DNA of 31,012 nucleotides from Chara braunii (GCA_003427395.1 BFEA01000268.1:1127428-1158439), one strand, 5' to 3'; positions 1 to 8,891 are shown, counted from the first letter of the stretch. The notes: generated by a model not told the origin, from the sequence alone. Numbers and translations: made by a program.

Positions 1-152
1 GGGGGTGGGGTTGGGGTTGCGCCACCTCATGCCACTTCGCAAACCCCACCCCCCCTTCCCACTGGCCGCCATGCGGCCGTGTCCGCGGGGTTGCGGACCT
101 GGCCTCGGCCGCGGACTTGGCCACCGACGGCCGCCACTGAGGGAGATTCGTA
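1..152 (+). repeat. dispersed GC-rich repeat, copy 1 (cut by window edge)
   Basis: This stretch matches 17,711-17,888 in the same orientation. Both have a G-rich head (GGTGGGGTTGGGG type), then the ATGCCACTT block, GGCCGCCATGCGG, CGCGGGGT(T/C)GCGGAC and a GAGGGAGATTCGT end. The two copies stop matching right after ATTCGTAG, which marks the element boundary. In copy 2 that boundary coincides with the end of an insertion flanked by a 5-bp target duplication. The left part of this copy lies outside the window. Confidence 0.75.
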
Positions 153-342
153 GCGAGCAAGTGCTTAGCAATTTGGGTGCTACTGCAGACCCGATGATCA
201 CACACCTTTAGTTTGCTCCGGGCATATGGCCATATGGTCGGACATATATTTATTTATTCCAACTAACGTACTGACGATTAAATCTCTGTGTGTGTCGTAG
301 GTCTATCTGACACATCACTAACCCAATCAACCCCTCGACCCC

Positions 343-620
343 TCGACCTCTTTGGTCGAAGGGTATTACCCTCACAATCAGAGTGCTCGTCTCAATAACA
401 CGCACGCATACTTAACAAAATATTTTCACCGATTTGCCCCGGCCTCAATGGTCGAGGAAATTGTTTCAACGTATCGTGCGAAAACTCACGTGCCTTGAAC
501 TTTCGGACCGGCCCCGTCATGGTAGCCGATGCGGTTGTTGTGTCGACTGCAGAAGCATGGCCAAATACCCTTGTAGGGTATTTGGTCCGACACTGCAAGC
601 CGAACGAAGGTCACCTTCGT
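343..620. repeat. cluster of short near-perfect hairpins
   Basis: Several tight inverted repeats occur together. TCGACC/GGTCGA lies near 343-359, AGGGT-ATT-ACCCT at 360-372, an 11-bp stem (CCAAATACCCT with a 3-nt loop) at 561-585, and ACGAAGGT-C-ACCTTCGT at 604-620. The GGGTATT core recurs in two of them. No gene is evident here. They may be cruciform or RNA hairpins of a decayed element. Confidence 0.5.
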
Positions 621-733
621 CCTATTAACTAAACAACGAGCACGACCTCGGATCGCTGAACCAGCATTCAGGTCAACGCAGAGAGAGAAAGAGAGAAAGT
701 AAGCCGAATTCTATTGATCTTTGCATGGAGCCA

Positions 734-753
734 GCGTTCGTCTTGACGAACGC
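734..753. repeat. perfect 9-bp inverted repeat
   Basis: GCGTTCGTC and GACGAACGC face each other across a TT spacer. It continues the hairpin series seen at 343-620 and precedes the larger foldback at 788-882. Confidence 0.55.
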
Positions 754-787
754 GAGCGAGGGCCCTTGCCAGTGCTCAACCTTCATA

Positions 788-882
788 TCGGTTCATCGCA
801 GCGTGCTACCGTCCTTCCCGATCACGGACGACAATAGCGTGTACTGCGACGTTGACGTGCGGAGCACTTTGCGATGAACCGA
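788..882. repeat. 95-nt foldback with 13-bp perfect arms
   Basis: TCGGTTCATCGCA (788-800) is the exact reverse complement of 870-882. Inside the arms, partial pairing continues (GTGCT...AGCAC) and a terminal CGTCC/GGACG stem is present. The size and shape resemble a small MITE or a miRNA-like precursor. The sequence alone cannot decide between them. Confidence 0.5.
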
Positions 883-889
883 GCAGATT

Positions 890-1690
890 CATCTGTATAA
901 CCCTGCTAGGGCCTGCCACATAGGAGGGAGTGGGTTTGTGTTAATTGATCGTTCTCTTCCCCTCCTGTGATACTGCCCTACACTGATCTTACAGTGTTGC
1001 CCTGGTCCATGGCCCACGCCACGTGGCGGCCTCGGTTTAACTGCCGCTGGTGTTGTCAGGGGGATTCGTGTTCCTGGCAAAGACTAGTCCTGGGATACGA
1101 AGGTGCGGCTTTATTCCCAGAACTCTCCTGCAAAGCGGGCGCACTCCCGGCTAACTTTCAAACCTGGGTTCCCTCCGCCCAACCGACACTCAGTGACACC
1201 GCGCTAGGACACCCGCGCGGGATTGACAAATCTGACACCGAGGCCTGAAAATGTCATATCCTTGAGCGGCCGCCACAAAGTTCGCGCAAACCTGGCGCAA
1301 AAGGGAAGGGGTAAATTCCACTTCCTTGTCCTTTTCTTTTCCTTTTCGGGTTTTGTTGATGGTAGACCAAGTAGCACGTCACTTTCCGTCTCCTTGGCAA
1401 GCAAAGTTTTTGAAAACAGGACAGGGCGGGTCACTTCGGAATAACCTCTCTCTCCATCCCTTGTATCTTTTGCCACTAACGATGGCCCAAGTTCGAGGAA
1501 CGCCTTGGTATGAAACAAGAATCCCCCGTTCCGCGCGGGCGATTCAACCCCACCGGCCAAAAATCCTCGGCCACACCCCCATTTTAGTCTGATCGCCGTT
1601 CGCAGGTACGGGACAGCGCGCGGGGTGTGAGGTTGCACATCACATGCCACAAGGATGGATGAGTTACTTGAGATATCAGGCCTCGCTGCG
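890..1690. other. non-genic stretch, nothing recognised
   Basis: No recognisable protein, RNA gene or repeat structure was found. A 148-codon reverse-strand open frame at 1,204-1,650 has no recognisable domain and a biased composition, so I treat it as chance. Confidence 0.5.
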
Positions 1691-1907
1691 CTACTCTTGA
1701 CTGTCTAGTGCAATTTCAAGAGCTCGGCACCACTCCACCAGTTCATGAATTGGCTGCCCGAAATAGACTTCAAGAGTTTTCAGAAGAACTTTTGGAAATT
1801 GTCTTGAGTTGCTGTTGATGCACTACTACTTAAAAATTGCTTGTGAAACTGCTTTTCTGCCTCTTGAAAATTACTCGTGAAACTGCTTTTGGTTTGGCGA
1901 GGCCCCA

Positions 1908-2000
1908 AGCTGGCTCTGACAGCTCATGTAAGGCGCTCTTGAACTCTCAAGAGCACCAGCCTGCAACACCCATTTTTTTCAAGAGCTGTCAGAGCCAGCT
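1908..2000. repeat. 18-bp perfect inverted repeat enclosing a hairpin
   Basis: AGCTGGCTCTGACAGCTC (1,908-1,925) is the exact reverse complement of 1,983-2,000. Between the arms lies the GCTCTTGA/TCAAGAGC hairpin, so the whole 93 bp can extrude as a cruciform. Confidence 0.65.
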
Positions 2001-2053
2001 CATGTAGGGTGCTCTTGAACTCTCAAGAGTGCCAGCCTGCAATGCCCATTTTT
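1921..2053 (+). repeat. two-copy direct repeat, period 76 bp
   Basis: AGCTCATGTA...GCTCTTGAACTCTCAAGAG...CCAGCCTGCAA...CCCATTTTT occurs at about 1,921-1,977 and again at 1,997-2,053 with a few substitutions. Confidence 0.65.
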
Positions 2054-2660
2054 CCCAGGGTGCTCAGTAGAACCCTTGAAACATGGCCTACTTCATAGAG
2101 CTCGCCTCTGGGCGGACAAAACAGTCTGGCCTTGTCCTGTAGTGCTCTTGAAAAGCACTTCGGGACAGTAAGGGCCTCGCCACAATACTCCCTACTTGGC
2201 CATTTTTGGGAGTGCAGCATCCACACACCAGCCCCCGAGTTCAACCTGTCATATTGAATTCAGGAGCTGTCAGAATGTGGCTCCAAAGAGCACTCCCCAA
2301 CTCACCGCCTGCAAAGCTGCGTTTTCGAGAGACCTCCTTCTCTCCTCTGAGTCTCATCCCAGATTCGGGAGTGGAGCTGGAAGGGACAAACGGACTTCTG
2401 CTAGACTGCTTCACACTGATCCTGTCCACATGTGGCAACTGACATTTTCAGACTTGGAGCGCAGCCGGGTAGAGAGTGTAGTGTGGCGAAAGGCACTCTC
2501 GGGAGGGTTTTCACTTGGTGTGGCGAGACCCCAAGTGTGTTTCAAGAGTTCTGCTTTCTAGAGAAAGGGAGAGATGGCAGGATTTTGGACCTTTTCAAGA
2601 GTCTGACAGCTCTTGAAACACTCTTGCTTTTTTTTTCATGAGTCAAGAGTAGTGCAGTGA

Positions 2661-3560
2661 GACTGATCTTCATAGAACTGACCGGGCCACGGTAGTTCGT
2701 AATTCTAGTACTTCACTCACTCATCTGCGTCGAGTAGAGTTCGTATTTCAACAGTTCAGGGATGTACCAACTGAGACCATACTCACACCAGCACAGTCTT
2801 AAATGGATCTGACAGACCACAATTACGTCCTTTTTTTTTTTTTTTTTTTTTTGACGTCCTGGTGTGAGTATGGCCGGAGCTAGGCCAGCCAGTCGTTTGG
2901 ATATTTTCGTTGGTTGGTTCGGACAGGATTGTGGATTTGATTCTGTTGAAGACAATCTTGGCTTTTTCTTTTTCCCCGACGGACCACGGATCAGATATTG
3001 AACTGATGAGGACAGATACTATCACGTGGTCTTTCTCTTTTACCCACAAGGCCGAGAAAGGTTGGCACGCTTATCAGAGTAGTGTTTTTTTTTTTTTTTT
3101 TTTTTCGGGAAACTTGAACGCCTCTATTCTCATCCGCAGCCTGTGTTCTCATGCGGAGTCTGAGGGCACAGTAGGAATTTTTAGATTAGAATGTATCTGA
3201 CTGCAATTACGGCGGGAGCTCGACGCATCTCCACAACGACGTTCGGAGCTCATTTTAAATTTTAAATAGTCCTACTGTGAGTACGCCCTGAGTTCGTGCG
3301 TGAACCTCTATTCTCATGCACCGTCTGTGTTTGTGCTGCTCATCTTCGTCCTCCAAACGCAGTGTCCGTGGTCTCTTTAACCGTTCTTTGTAACTGTTTT
3401 TTTTTTTGTTGTTTTTAACCAACTTCATAATTTTTTTTAACTTTCCTGTTGTCGAACACGGATGATAAGCTCAGCTACGGGAAATGATACGCACATAGTT
3501 CACTGCGAACGAGGTGCGCGCGTCTGAACCGTTCGGGCCCCGAGCACAACGCACCCTTGT
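2661..3560. other. non-genic, T-tracts and decayed duplication
   Basis: There are long T runs at 2,831-2,852 and 3,085-3,105. The first is bracketed by ACGTCC on both sides, like a short duplication around an inserted poly(A/T). Segments near 2,808-3,160 and 3,197-3,340 share phrases (TCTGAC..CAATTACG, GTGAGTA(T/C)G, CCTCTATTCTCAT), so this looks like an old tandem duplication. No gene is seen. Confidence 0.4.
2777..2873. repeat. 15-bp perfect inverted repeat around a poly-T
   Basis: CCATACTCACACCAG (2,777-2,791) is exactly complementary to 2,859-2,873. The loop contains the 22-nt T tract. Confidence 0.6.
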
Positions 3561-3750
3561 CATGACTGTATCTGACAGGAAACATCGCTTATATGCATGC
3601 ATGCATTGTGTTCGGGGGAAGACGGTAGCCTGCGATTGCGAGAGTTGGGGGAGGAAGGAGTCTCGTAGTAATTACAAGAAGAGACCGAAGTAGCGCAAGA
3701 GGCAGCCAGAGAGGCACTCACACGCACTCGTCCACCGTCCGCGAGCGAGC

Positions 3751-3756
<6 letters not shown>

Positions 3757-3823
<67 letters not shown>
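3757..3823 (+). repeat. (GA)n microsatellite upstream of the kinase gene
   Basis: A nearly pure GA dinucleotide array of about 65 bp lies about 190 bp upstream of the RLK start codon. GA/CT tracts near plant 5' ends can bind GAGA-binding (BBR/BPC) factors. A role here is inference only. Confidence 0.9.
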
Positions 3824-3826
<3 letters not shown>

Positions 3827-3944
3827 CATGTTGAAGCCGTGACGGAGAGGCCGAGTGGTATGTAGTATGTTGAAGTCATTGGTTGGGATTTACAGAGTAG
3901 AGTGAGGACTGCGACTACGAAGTCTTACAGACTGGGTTGAGGGT

Positions 3945-3972
3945 GAGGGGAGGGGAGGGGAGGGGAGGGGCG
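3945..3972 (+). promoter_or_regulatory. G-quadruplex-type (GGGGA)n run just 5' of the RLK start
   Basis: Five consecutive GGGG runs separated by single A residues lie about 45 bp upstream of the ATG at 4,016. This meets the usual intramolecular G4 pattern. It would lie in the promoter or the 5' leader, depending on an unknown transcription start. Any regulatory effect is inferred. Confidence 0.55.
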
Positions 3973-4015
3973 GTGGCAGGTAGGTGTGTCGCTCAGTGAA
4001 CATCAGCGATATCAT

Positions 4016-6910
4016 ATGTCTTGCTATGTCGTTGTCCGAATCTTCTTCTTCGGTTGGGTGTCGTTGGTGGCTTTCCTGTGCGGCTGCCGTGTCCTGTCCG
4101 GGTCACGCGGGAATGGACACGTGTCGGCTGGGGGGTTGTCATCAGGGGCTGCGTTCTCTGACTCCCTCGGCGAAGCAAATGTCGGGCGTCTCAGGAACTG
4201 GACACGTGTCGGTGCGCCGAGGGCGGGACCAGTCTTGTCGGGTTTGCACCCGCATCCGGACCTGCCGCTGGCGCGCTCGCCGGTTTTCCTCGCCGGTTCA
4301 TGGGCAATTGTACGATCACATGATCCGTTGATGGCGAATACAGCAGTGCCACATGGACATTGCCAGTCGGACGTCCGCGACCTCGTTGTTTCCCGCAATC
4401 ATCTGTACTACGTCCTCCATCAATGGTGCGCCTCTGCAGACGGTACCATCACCGATGACGCTATGTCCGTCAGAAGCGCCTATCCATCCAAGACGAACCC
4501 TGGTTCGGACCCGACCAACGGTGACGAATCCACAGTGATAAGCTATTGGTGGCCTTTCAACGAGCCGAACGGGACAAGAGTAGCAGAAGCTAGTAGGAAG
4601 TTCACCCGCTCTTCCATGGCTTACGTAACGGGGGCCGCCATGTCGAGGAGAGGCTCGCATCTCGTCCTTAGCGTCAGTAGTGGGGATGGGGGTTCCATGA
4701 TCACATCTTTGTCTCTTGCTGACGGTTCTCGATCTTCTGTCCCGCTCAATTTCTCGGTCGGCTCTTTAGCGATGGACTACAGGAGGACGCGTGTCTATCT
4801 CTCGGTCGTTGAATCTGGCGATGGCGTGCTCTCCGTCCCGGTGAGCGAGTTCGGCCTGCCTCTGGAGGAACCCAAGCACGTTGTTGACTCTCACTCGAAG
4901 CTGAATGTGAACGCCACCGGTGTGCAATTTCAGTATGAGAGTCTGGTTTCCGACAGCAGCAGTAATTGCCTCTGCCATCTGACGAAACTGCCTCAGCGTG
5001 CAAGATTCGGAGCGCAAGTGTTTGCGATCGATAAGCACGTGAAATCGTCGCTTAGCACTCTCGCAGCTGACTTGAGCACCGGTCGGCATCCCGATGAACA
5101 GTCTTTTGTCGCGCGTTTCGCTTTCCCAGCTGCCATATTAGCGACAACTGCCGACGGGTGCCGCCTTTTCGCGACCGGAACGAGGGGTGCCGTTCTCGGT
5201 CTGACGCTGGGCTCATCGTGTGCGGATGCGGCGGTGGACATGGAAAGAGTTCTGGAGTACAAACGGGCAGCCTTCACGGGATTAGCTCTTCACGAGGACC
5301 ACGACCAAGTACGCCTGTTCCTTGGCGCCAGTGACGGCAATCTTTTTCAAGCACGAATCGACACGGGTCGCTTGTGGAGTTGCCAGTCGATGTCTCGAAG
5401 GTTCCTGGGAGGCTCTACAGACTCTACTACCACGACTATCATAGTCGTTTGTGTTTGCGCTTGGTTTATCCTGTGGTTCGTAATGTTTTTCCTGAGGATA
5501 ATATGTGTTGTCTGCGCATGCATAATGGAAACCCAGTCAGAAGTCGAATTGGTCCCACCCGCGGCGAACCGTGATCTGGCCAATCACCAAGGACCGGTAG
5601 CTTCTCGACCGACCGCTCGCGACAACTCGGGACCTGACAGGTCGTTACCTTCTCAGCCGACCGCTCGCGACAACGGCAAGTGGGGACTTGACACGTCGGT
5701 ACCTTCTCGGCCGACCGCTCGCGACAGCTGGGGACTTGACACGTCGGTACCTTCTTCACCGACCGCTCAAGACATCTGGGGTTTTGACAAGTCGGTACCT
5801 TCTCAACCGACCGCTCTCGACAACTGGGGACTCGACACGTCGCGCGTGAAGAGCTTTCCCCTGAAAGACCTGACGGATTGCACTCACGTTTTCAACGATG
5901 TCTATAGGGTCGGGGCGGAGGGAGCGCTCGGAAAAGTATACTGGGCCTTGCTTCACGGGGCGGAAGTGGCACTCAAGGTCATGATTGGCGAGCTGACGGA
6001 CGCCAAGCGGAAGCAATTCATTGCAGAAGTGAACACTCTCAGCGGAGTCAATCATGCCAACCTCATTTCCCTCGTCGGGTACTGTGTGGAGCGAGGGCAT
6101 TGTGTCTTGGTGTACCCATTCTTTGGCGGGGGCAGCTTGCACGACAGGTTGTTCCCCAAGCCTCGGAGTGCGCTCCGGCCTCTAACCCTTCAGGAACGCA
6201 TGAGCATCATCTTTCAGGTTGCCAAGGGCCTCTGCTACCTCCACGATGCGGCCAGACCGCCCATCATCCATGGGGACATCAAGAGCAACAACATCCTTCT
6301 TGGTACTGGTTCGGGGGAGAGGCTCCACACCGTTGTGGCTGGCTTCGGTCTAGCGTCTAAAGGAGAGAGAGTGTTAGGGACTGCGCGCGACCATGTTGTC
6401 CTGACCTCTCACATCGGAGGATCCTTTGGGTACATTTCCCCAGAGTACATGCAGAAAGGTGAGCTGTCGGACAAGAACGATGTGTACTCCTTTGGGGTCC
6501 TCCTTCTGGAGGTGCTGACGGGTAAACAGGCCCTCGCACCAGCAGATTCTGGGGCCGGATGGCAGCTGCTCGTAGACTGGGTGAAGCCTTTCCTTCAAGA
6601 TAAAGATGATCATGGGTCCGTCGTCCGAGACCAGGGTGTTGAGCTGCCCTACGCAATTCTTGAGCCCTGTTTGAGGGAGCAAGCCGTGGAGGATCCCATA
6701 AAGCAGATGGTGATGGGCACTATCGCATTGGCCTGGCAATGCGTGCAGTACGACTACAGGTCGAGGCCAGCCATGAGGGATATCGTACAGTACATTCACA
6801 AATGGCTCGTGGTGGCAGGCTGGCACCGCTTGACGGCGATGACAGATGTGTCGTCGAGGCTTGTCGACTTGTCCAAACTTCCGGAAGGTGACGATGGGGA
6901 GTTTCGGTGA
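4016..6910 (+). CDS. receptor-like protein kinase, kinase DFG altered (possible pseudokinase)
   Basis: Intact single-exon frame of 964 codons. I start at the ATG at 4,016 because it opens a signal peptide (MSCYVVVRIFFFGWVSLVAFLCG). The upstream extension to 3,986 has only a GTG. Residues about 30-470 form a putative extracellular region with NXT/S sites and beta-strand-like blocks ending in an LFLGASDGNLFQARIDTG stretch, perhaps propeller-like. I do not recognise the family, and there are no LRRs or lectin signatures. The membrane span is about 475-509. A five-copy repeat linker follows (529-609), then an RLK/Pelle-type kinase from about 629. Visible motifs are VALK Lys654, alphaC Glu671, HGDIKSNN (D754, N759), SPE (E810), DVYSFG (D822) and SRP near the end. 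HRD is HGD (non-RD), and DFG is GFG at residue 776. Loss of that Mg-binding Asp suggests weak or no catalysis. No pathway can be assigned. Confidence 0.85.
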   Translation: MSCYVVVRIFFFGWVSLVAFLCGCRVLSGSRGNGHVSAGGLSSGAAFSDSLGEANVGRLRNWTRVGAPRAGPVLSGLHPHPDLPLARSPVFLAGSWAIVRSHDPLMANTAVPHGHCQSDVRDLVVSRNHLYYVLHQWCASADGTITDDAMSVRSAYPSKTNPGSDPTNGDESTVISYWWPFNEPNGTRVAEASRKFTRSSMAYVTGAAMSRRGSHLVLSVSSGDGGSMITSLSLADGSRSSVPLNFSVGSLAMDYRRTRVYLSVVESGDGVLSVPVSEFGLPLEEPKHVVDSHSKLNVNATGVQFQYESLVSDSSSNCLCHLTKLPQRARFGAQVFAIDKHVKSSLSTLAADLSTGRHPDEQSFVARFAFPAAILATTADGCRLFATGTRGAVLGLTLGSSCADAAVDMERVLEYKRAAFTGLALHEDHDQVRLFLGASDGNLFQARIDTGRLWSCQSMSRRFLGGSTDSTTTTIIVVCVCAWFILWFVMFFLRIICVVCACIMETQSEVELVPPAANRDLANHQGPVASRPTARDNSGPDRSLPSQPTARDNGKWGLDTSVPSRPTARDSWGLDTSVPSSPTAQDIWGFDKSVPSQPTALDNWGLDTSRVKSFPLKDLTDCTHVFNDVYRVGAEGALGKVYWALLHGAEVALKVMIGELTDAKRKQFIAEVNTLSGVNHANLISLVGYCVERGHCVLVYPFFGGGSLHDRLFPKPRSALRPLTLQERMSIIFQVAKGLCYLHDAARPPIIHGDIKSNNILLGTGSGERLHTVVAGFGLASKGERVLGTARDHVVLTSHIGGSFGYISPEYMQKGELSDKNDVYSFGVLLLEVLTGKQALAPADSGAGWQLLVDWVKPFLQDKDDHGSVVRDQGVELPYAILEPCLREQAVEDPIKQMVMGTIALAWQCVQYDYRSRPAMRDIVQYIHKWLVVAGWHRLTAMTDVSSRLVDLSKLPEGDDGEFR
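5600..5842 (+). repeat. in-frame 48-bp tandem repeat in the RLK linker
   Basis: Five units of roughly 48 bp (one is 54 bp) encode variants of PSxPTARDxWGLDTSV between the membrane span and the kinase domain. Units keep the reading frame and the PTA(R/Q/L)D and (W)G(L/F)D cores. The repeat is cytoplasmic if the topology is right, and unit number may vary among alleles. Confidence 0.85.
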
Positions 6911-6981
6911 GTCACGAACCATGGTCTGCCTGTACTGATGTCACACTCTTCTTCCTTTTCTGTTAACCATCTATTTATATC

Positions 6982-6987
6982 TGTATC

Positions 6988-7024
<37 letters not shown>

Positions 7025-7025
7025 A
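6982..7025 (+). repeat. (CTAT)n microsatellite
   Basis: A tetranucleotide array lies about 75 bp downstream of the RLK stop codon. No clear AATAAA polyadenylation signal is visible between the stop and this array. Confidence 0.9.
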
Positions 7026-7146
7026 CATCCACGTGGGCGGCCTTGTACACAAGAGGTTCTGAACAGGGGGAGTTGTAAGTAAGAAGATAAAAAATGAATT
7101 GATATTTCCTTTTGTTTTTTTCGATTTTGGGCTCTGATAACTTTGC

Positions 7147-7149
<3 letters not shown>

Positions 7150-7188
<39 letters not shown>
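7150..7188. repeat. (AT)n microsatellite
   Basis: A pure AT dinucleotide array of about 38 bp. The stretch from 7,026 to 7,430 around it shows no gene. Confidence 0.9.
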
Positions 7189-7430
7189 TACTAAAGGAAG
7201 GGTAGGACCCGTAAGACGCTTCCTTTCGAAAATGAGGAAGGGCCGCGCGTTCGTTTGTTTTTTATCGGGGGCGCTGGGTGCAGTTGGTGCCGGAGCAGCT
7301 TTATGAATGCGGTCTTTCTTTATTTCTTTTTTTGTTCTTCTTTTTTTGCTGCGGGTTTCTTTCGCGCAGCGCGGTAGATTGTAGAAAGATTCAGTGTTGT
7401 CGGGCAGGTGTTGGGCATATTCAACCAGGT

Positions 7431-7515
7431 AGTGTATATTTCCATGTTCTAAACGAAGATTCATTAGATTTTGCTTATCATGGAAGTAGGATGAGGCCAG
7501 CCGCGAGGCTGCTGT

Positions 7516-7563
<48 letters not shown>

Positions 7564-7566
7564 ACA
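7431..7566 (+). repeat. microsatellite-bearing mini-element, copy a
   Basis: The core reads GTATATTTCCATGTTCT, then GAAGATTCATT, ATTTTGCT.ATC, TGGAAGTAG and GAGGCCAGCCG. It runs straight into (CT)n and then (CA)n. The same ordered blocks recur at 7,677, 7,934, 8,121 and 9,362, and inverted at 8,216, 17,012 and 17,329, so this is a dispersed repeat family carrying its own microsatellite. Confidence 0.75.
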
Positions 7567-7590
7567 AGAAAAAAAAAAGAGAAAAAGTTG

Positions 7591-7655
7591 CAGTGTATAT
7601 TGCCATGTTCTAGCAGAAGGTTCATTTATCCATAGAAGTAGCCTCTCTCTATCTC
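7591..7655 (+). repeat. mini-element, copy b (short)
   Basis: It has the AGTGTATATTGCCATGTTCTAGCAGAAGGTTCATT-type head, then a compressed ATCCATAGAAGTAGCCTCTCTCT end. The middle block is deleted relative to copy c. Confidence 0.6.
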
Positions 7656-7676
7656 TCTACGGGCATGTCTGGAAAG

Positions 7677-7882
<206 letters not shown>

Positions 7883-7900
7883 AAACAAATAAACAAGCAT

Positions 7901-8072
7901 GGCAATGCATATGTCCATGTTCTAGCCGTAGAGTAATGTATATTTCCATGTTCTAGCAGTAGATTCTCTATTTCTCTCATCCTATAGATGGAAGTAGCAT
8001 GAGGCCAGCCGTCAGGGTAGAGACTTACGTGTTCTCTCTCTCTCTGTGTCTCTCTCTCACACACACACACAC
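7901..8072 (+). repeat. mini-element, copy d (duplicated head)
   Basis: Two heads occur in a row (ATGTCCATGTTCTAGCCG near 7,911 and ATGTATATTTCCATGTTCTA from 7,936). They are followed by CATCCTATAGATGGAAGTAGC, GAGGCCAGCCGTCAGG, GAGACTTACGTGTTCTCTCT and short CT/CA arrays. The GAGACTTAC block is also seen in the copy at 17,012-17,200. Confidence 0.7.
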
Positions 8073-8096
8073 AAAAAAAAAAGTACAAAAAGTATA

Positions 8097-8114
8097 AATA
8101 AATAAATAAATAAA
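8097..8114. repeat. (TAAA)n microsatellite
   Basis: Short TAAA tetranucleotide array between two mini-element copies. Confidence 0.8.
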
Positions 8115-8120
8115 AGAGGT

Positions 8121-8180
8121 GGCATTGTATATTTTCACGTTCTGGCCAAAGATTCATTCCGACTTTGCTCATCCTACAGG
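8121..8180 (+). repeat. mini-element, copy e (head only)
   Basis: GGCATTGTATATTTTCACGTTCT, AAAGATTCATTCCGACTTTGCTCATCCTA is a diverged head without the GGAAGTAG tail. It faces the inverted copy at 8,216-8,320. Confidence 0.6.
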
Positions 8181-8215
8181 TATACACACACAGACCTCCA
8201 TTGCCACTCCTGGCC

Positions 8216-8320
8216 AAATGAGCAAAATGGGATTGAATCTTCCCCTAGGACATGGAAGTATCCACTGCCACAACATGGAAATATACAATGCCAAAGAACC
8301 AAAATGTGGCATTGTATATT
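8216..8320 (-). repeat. mini-element, inverted copy f
   Basis: The reverse strand shows the head blocks: GAGCAAAATGGGATTGAATC and ACATGGAA(G/A)TAT.CA(C/A)TGCC, the last one twice. A forward GGCATTGTATATT follows at 8,308. Together with copy e this forms an imperfect inverted pair. Confidence 0.55.
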
Positions 8321-8707
8321 AGAGTGACCCGCTTCATATGTCTCGTTGAATGTCTAAGGGTCTTGCCAAGCCACAACTCGGCCTCAAGCCGAAGGGGCAA
8401 AAGACCCCCCAGAAGTGGTGCCCCTTGTTGACTACAGTCAACTGCCTGAGGCCCAACAGTCAAAGTTAATAGGGACCCAGCCCAGGCCGCCTGTCAGACG
8501 CACACACTTGTTAGTATGCAGGTACCAAGACAGCATTTGGACCAAGTCGAAGCCTGCAACTGTATGCAATCCAGGCCCTCGGCTGTGAGTCAATCTGAGC
8601 CACCGTGAGTGGGAGACCTGCGTGGGAGACCTGAGGCAGGTCAACTCGGTCTATCACTACATAAGACCCTGCCTCCAGTGAGTCAACATTCAGTCTTGCT
8701 ATGCTGA

Positions 8708-8764
8708 CTTGATGCTGGCTCGACGCTAGCTGGACGCTGGCTTGACGCTGGCTGAGCGCTGGCA
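8708..8764 (+). repeat. 11-bp minisatellite
   Basis: About five diverged copies of a GACGCTGGCTN unit lie in tandem. Confidence 0.75.
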
Positions 8765-8839
8765 CTGTGGACTACGACAAAGGACTGAGGCAGCATGCTG
8801 GTGCCTTCTTTGCTGAGCGCCAGCCGCTGCTGATGTGGT

Positions 8840-8891
8840 GCATGCCACTTGTCTTCATTGCCGATGCATGTCACCTGTCTTCATCGCTGAT
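8840..8891 (+). repeat. 26-bp tandem duplication
   Basis: GCATG(C/T)CAC(T/C)TGTCTTCAT and the following (T/C)GC(C/T)GAT occur twice in direct succession, at 8,840-8,865 and 8,866-8,891. Confidence 0.75.

Larger units (their letters stand above)
1690..2660. repeat. CTCTTGA/TCAAGAG-rich palindromic repeat tract
   Basis: The octamer CTCTTGAA or its complement TTCAAGAG recurs many times on both strands. It includes a hairpin GCTCTTGA-ACTC-TCAAGAGC at 1,934-1,953 that is repeated with changes about 76 bp later. The motif TGGCGAG(G/A)CCCCAAG occurs near 1,895 and 2,525, and a reverse-oriented form (GGGCCTCGCCACA) lies near 2,172. This looks like an eroded foldback element or a family of overlapping copies. 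No coding capacity is recognised. Confidence 0.5.

Noticed and set aside
1-890. tRNA or rRNA gene in the hairpin-rich start
   Set aside because: The stems do not form a cloverleaf and no conserved A/B box pair was found.
1204-1650. 148-codon reverse-strand frame
   Set aside because: No recognisable domain, biased composition, no supporting context.
3986-4015. Start of the RLK at a GTG ten codons upstream
   Set aside because: A eukaryotic nuclear gene needs ATG. The ATG at 4,016 immediately opens a signal peptide.
3984-4398. Overlapping open frames on both strands within the RLK 5' region
   Set aside because: They are shadow frames of a GC-rich coding region with no domain.
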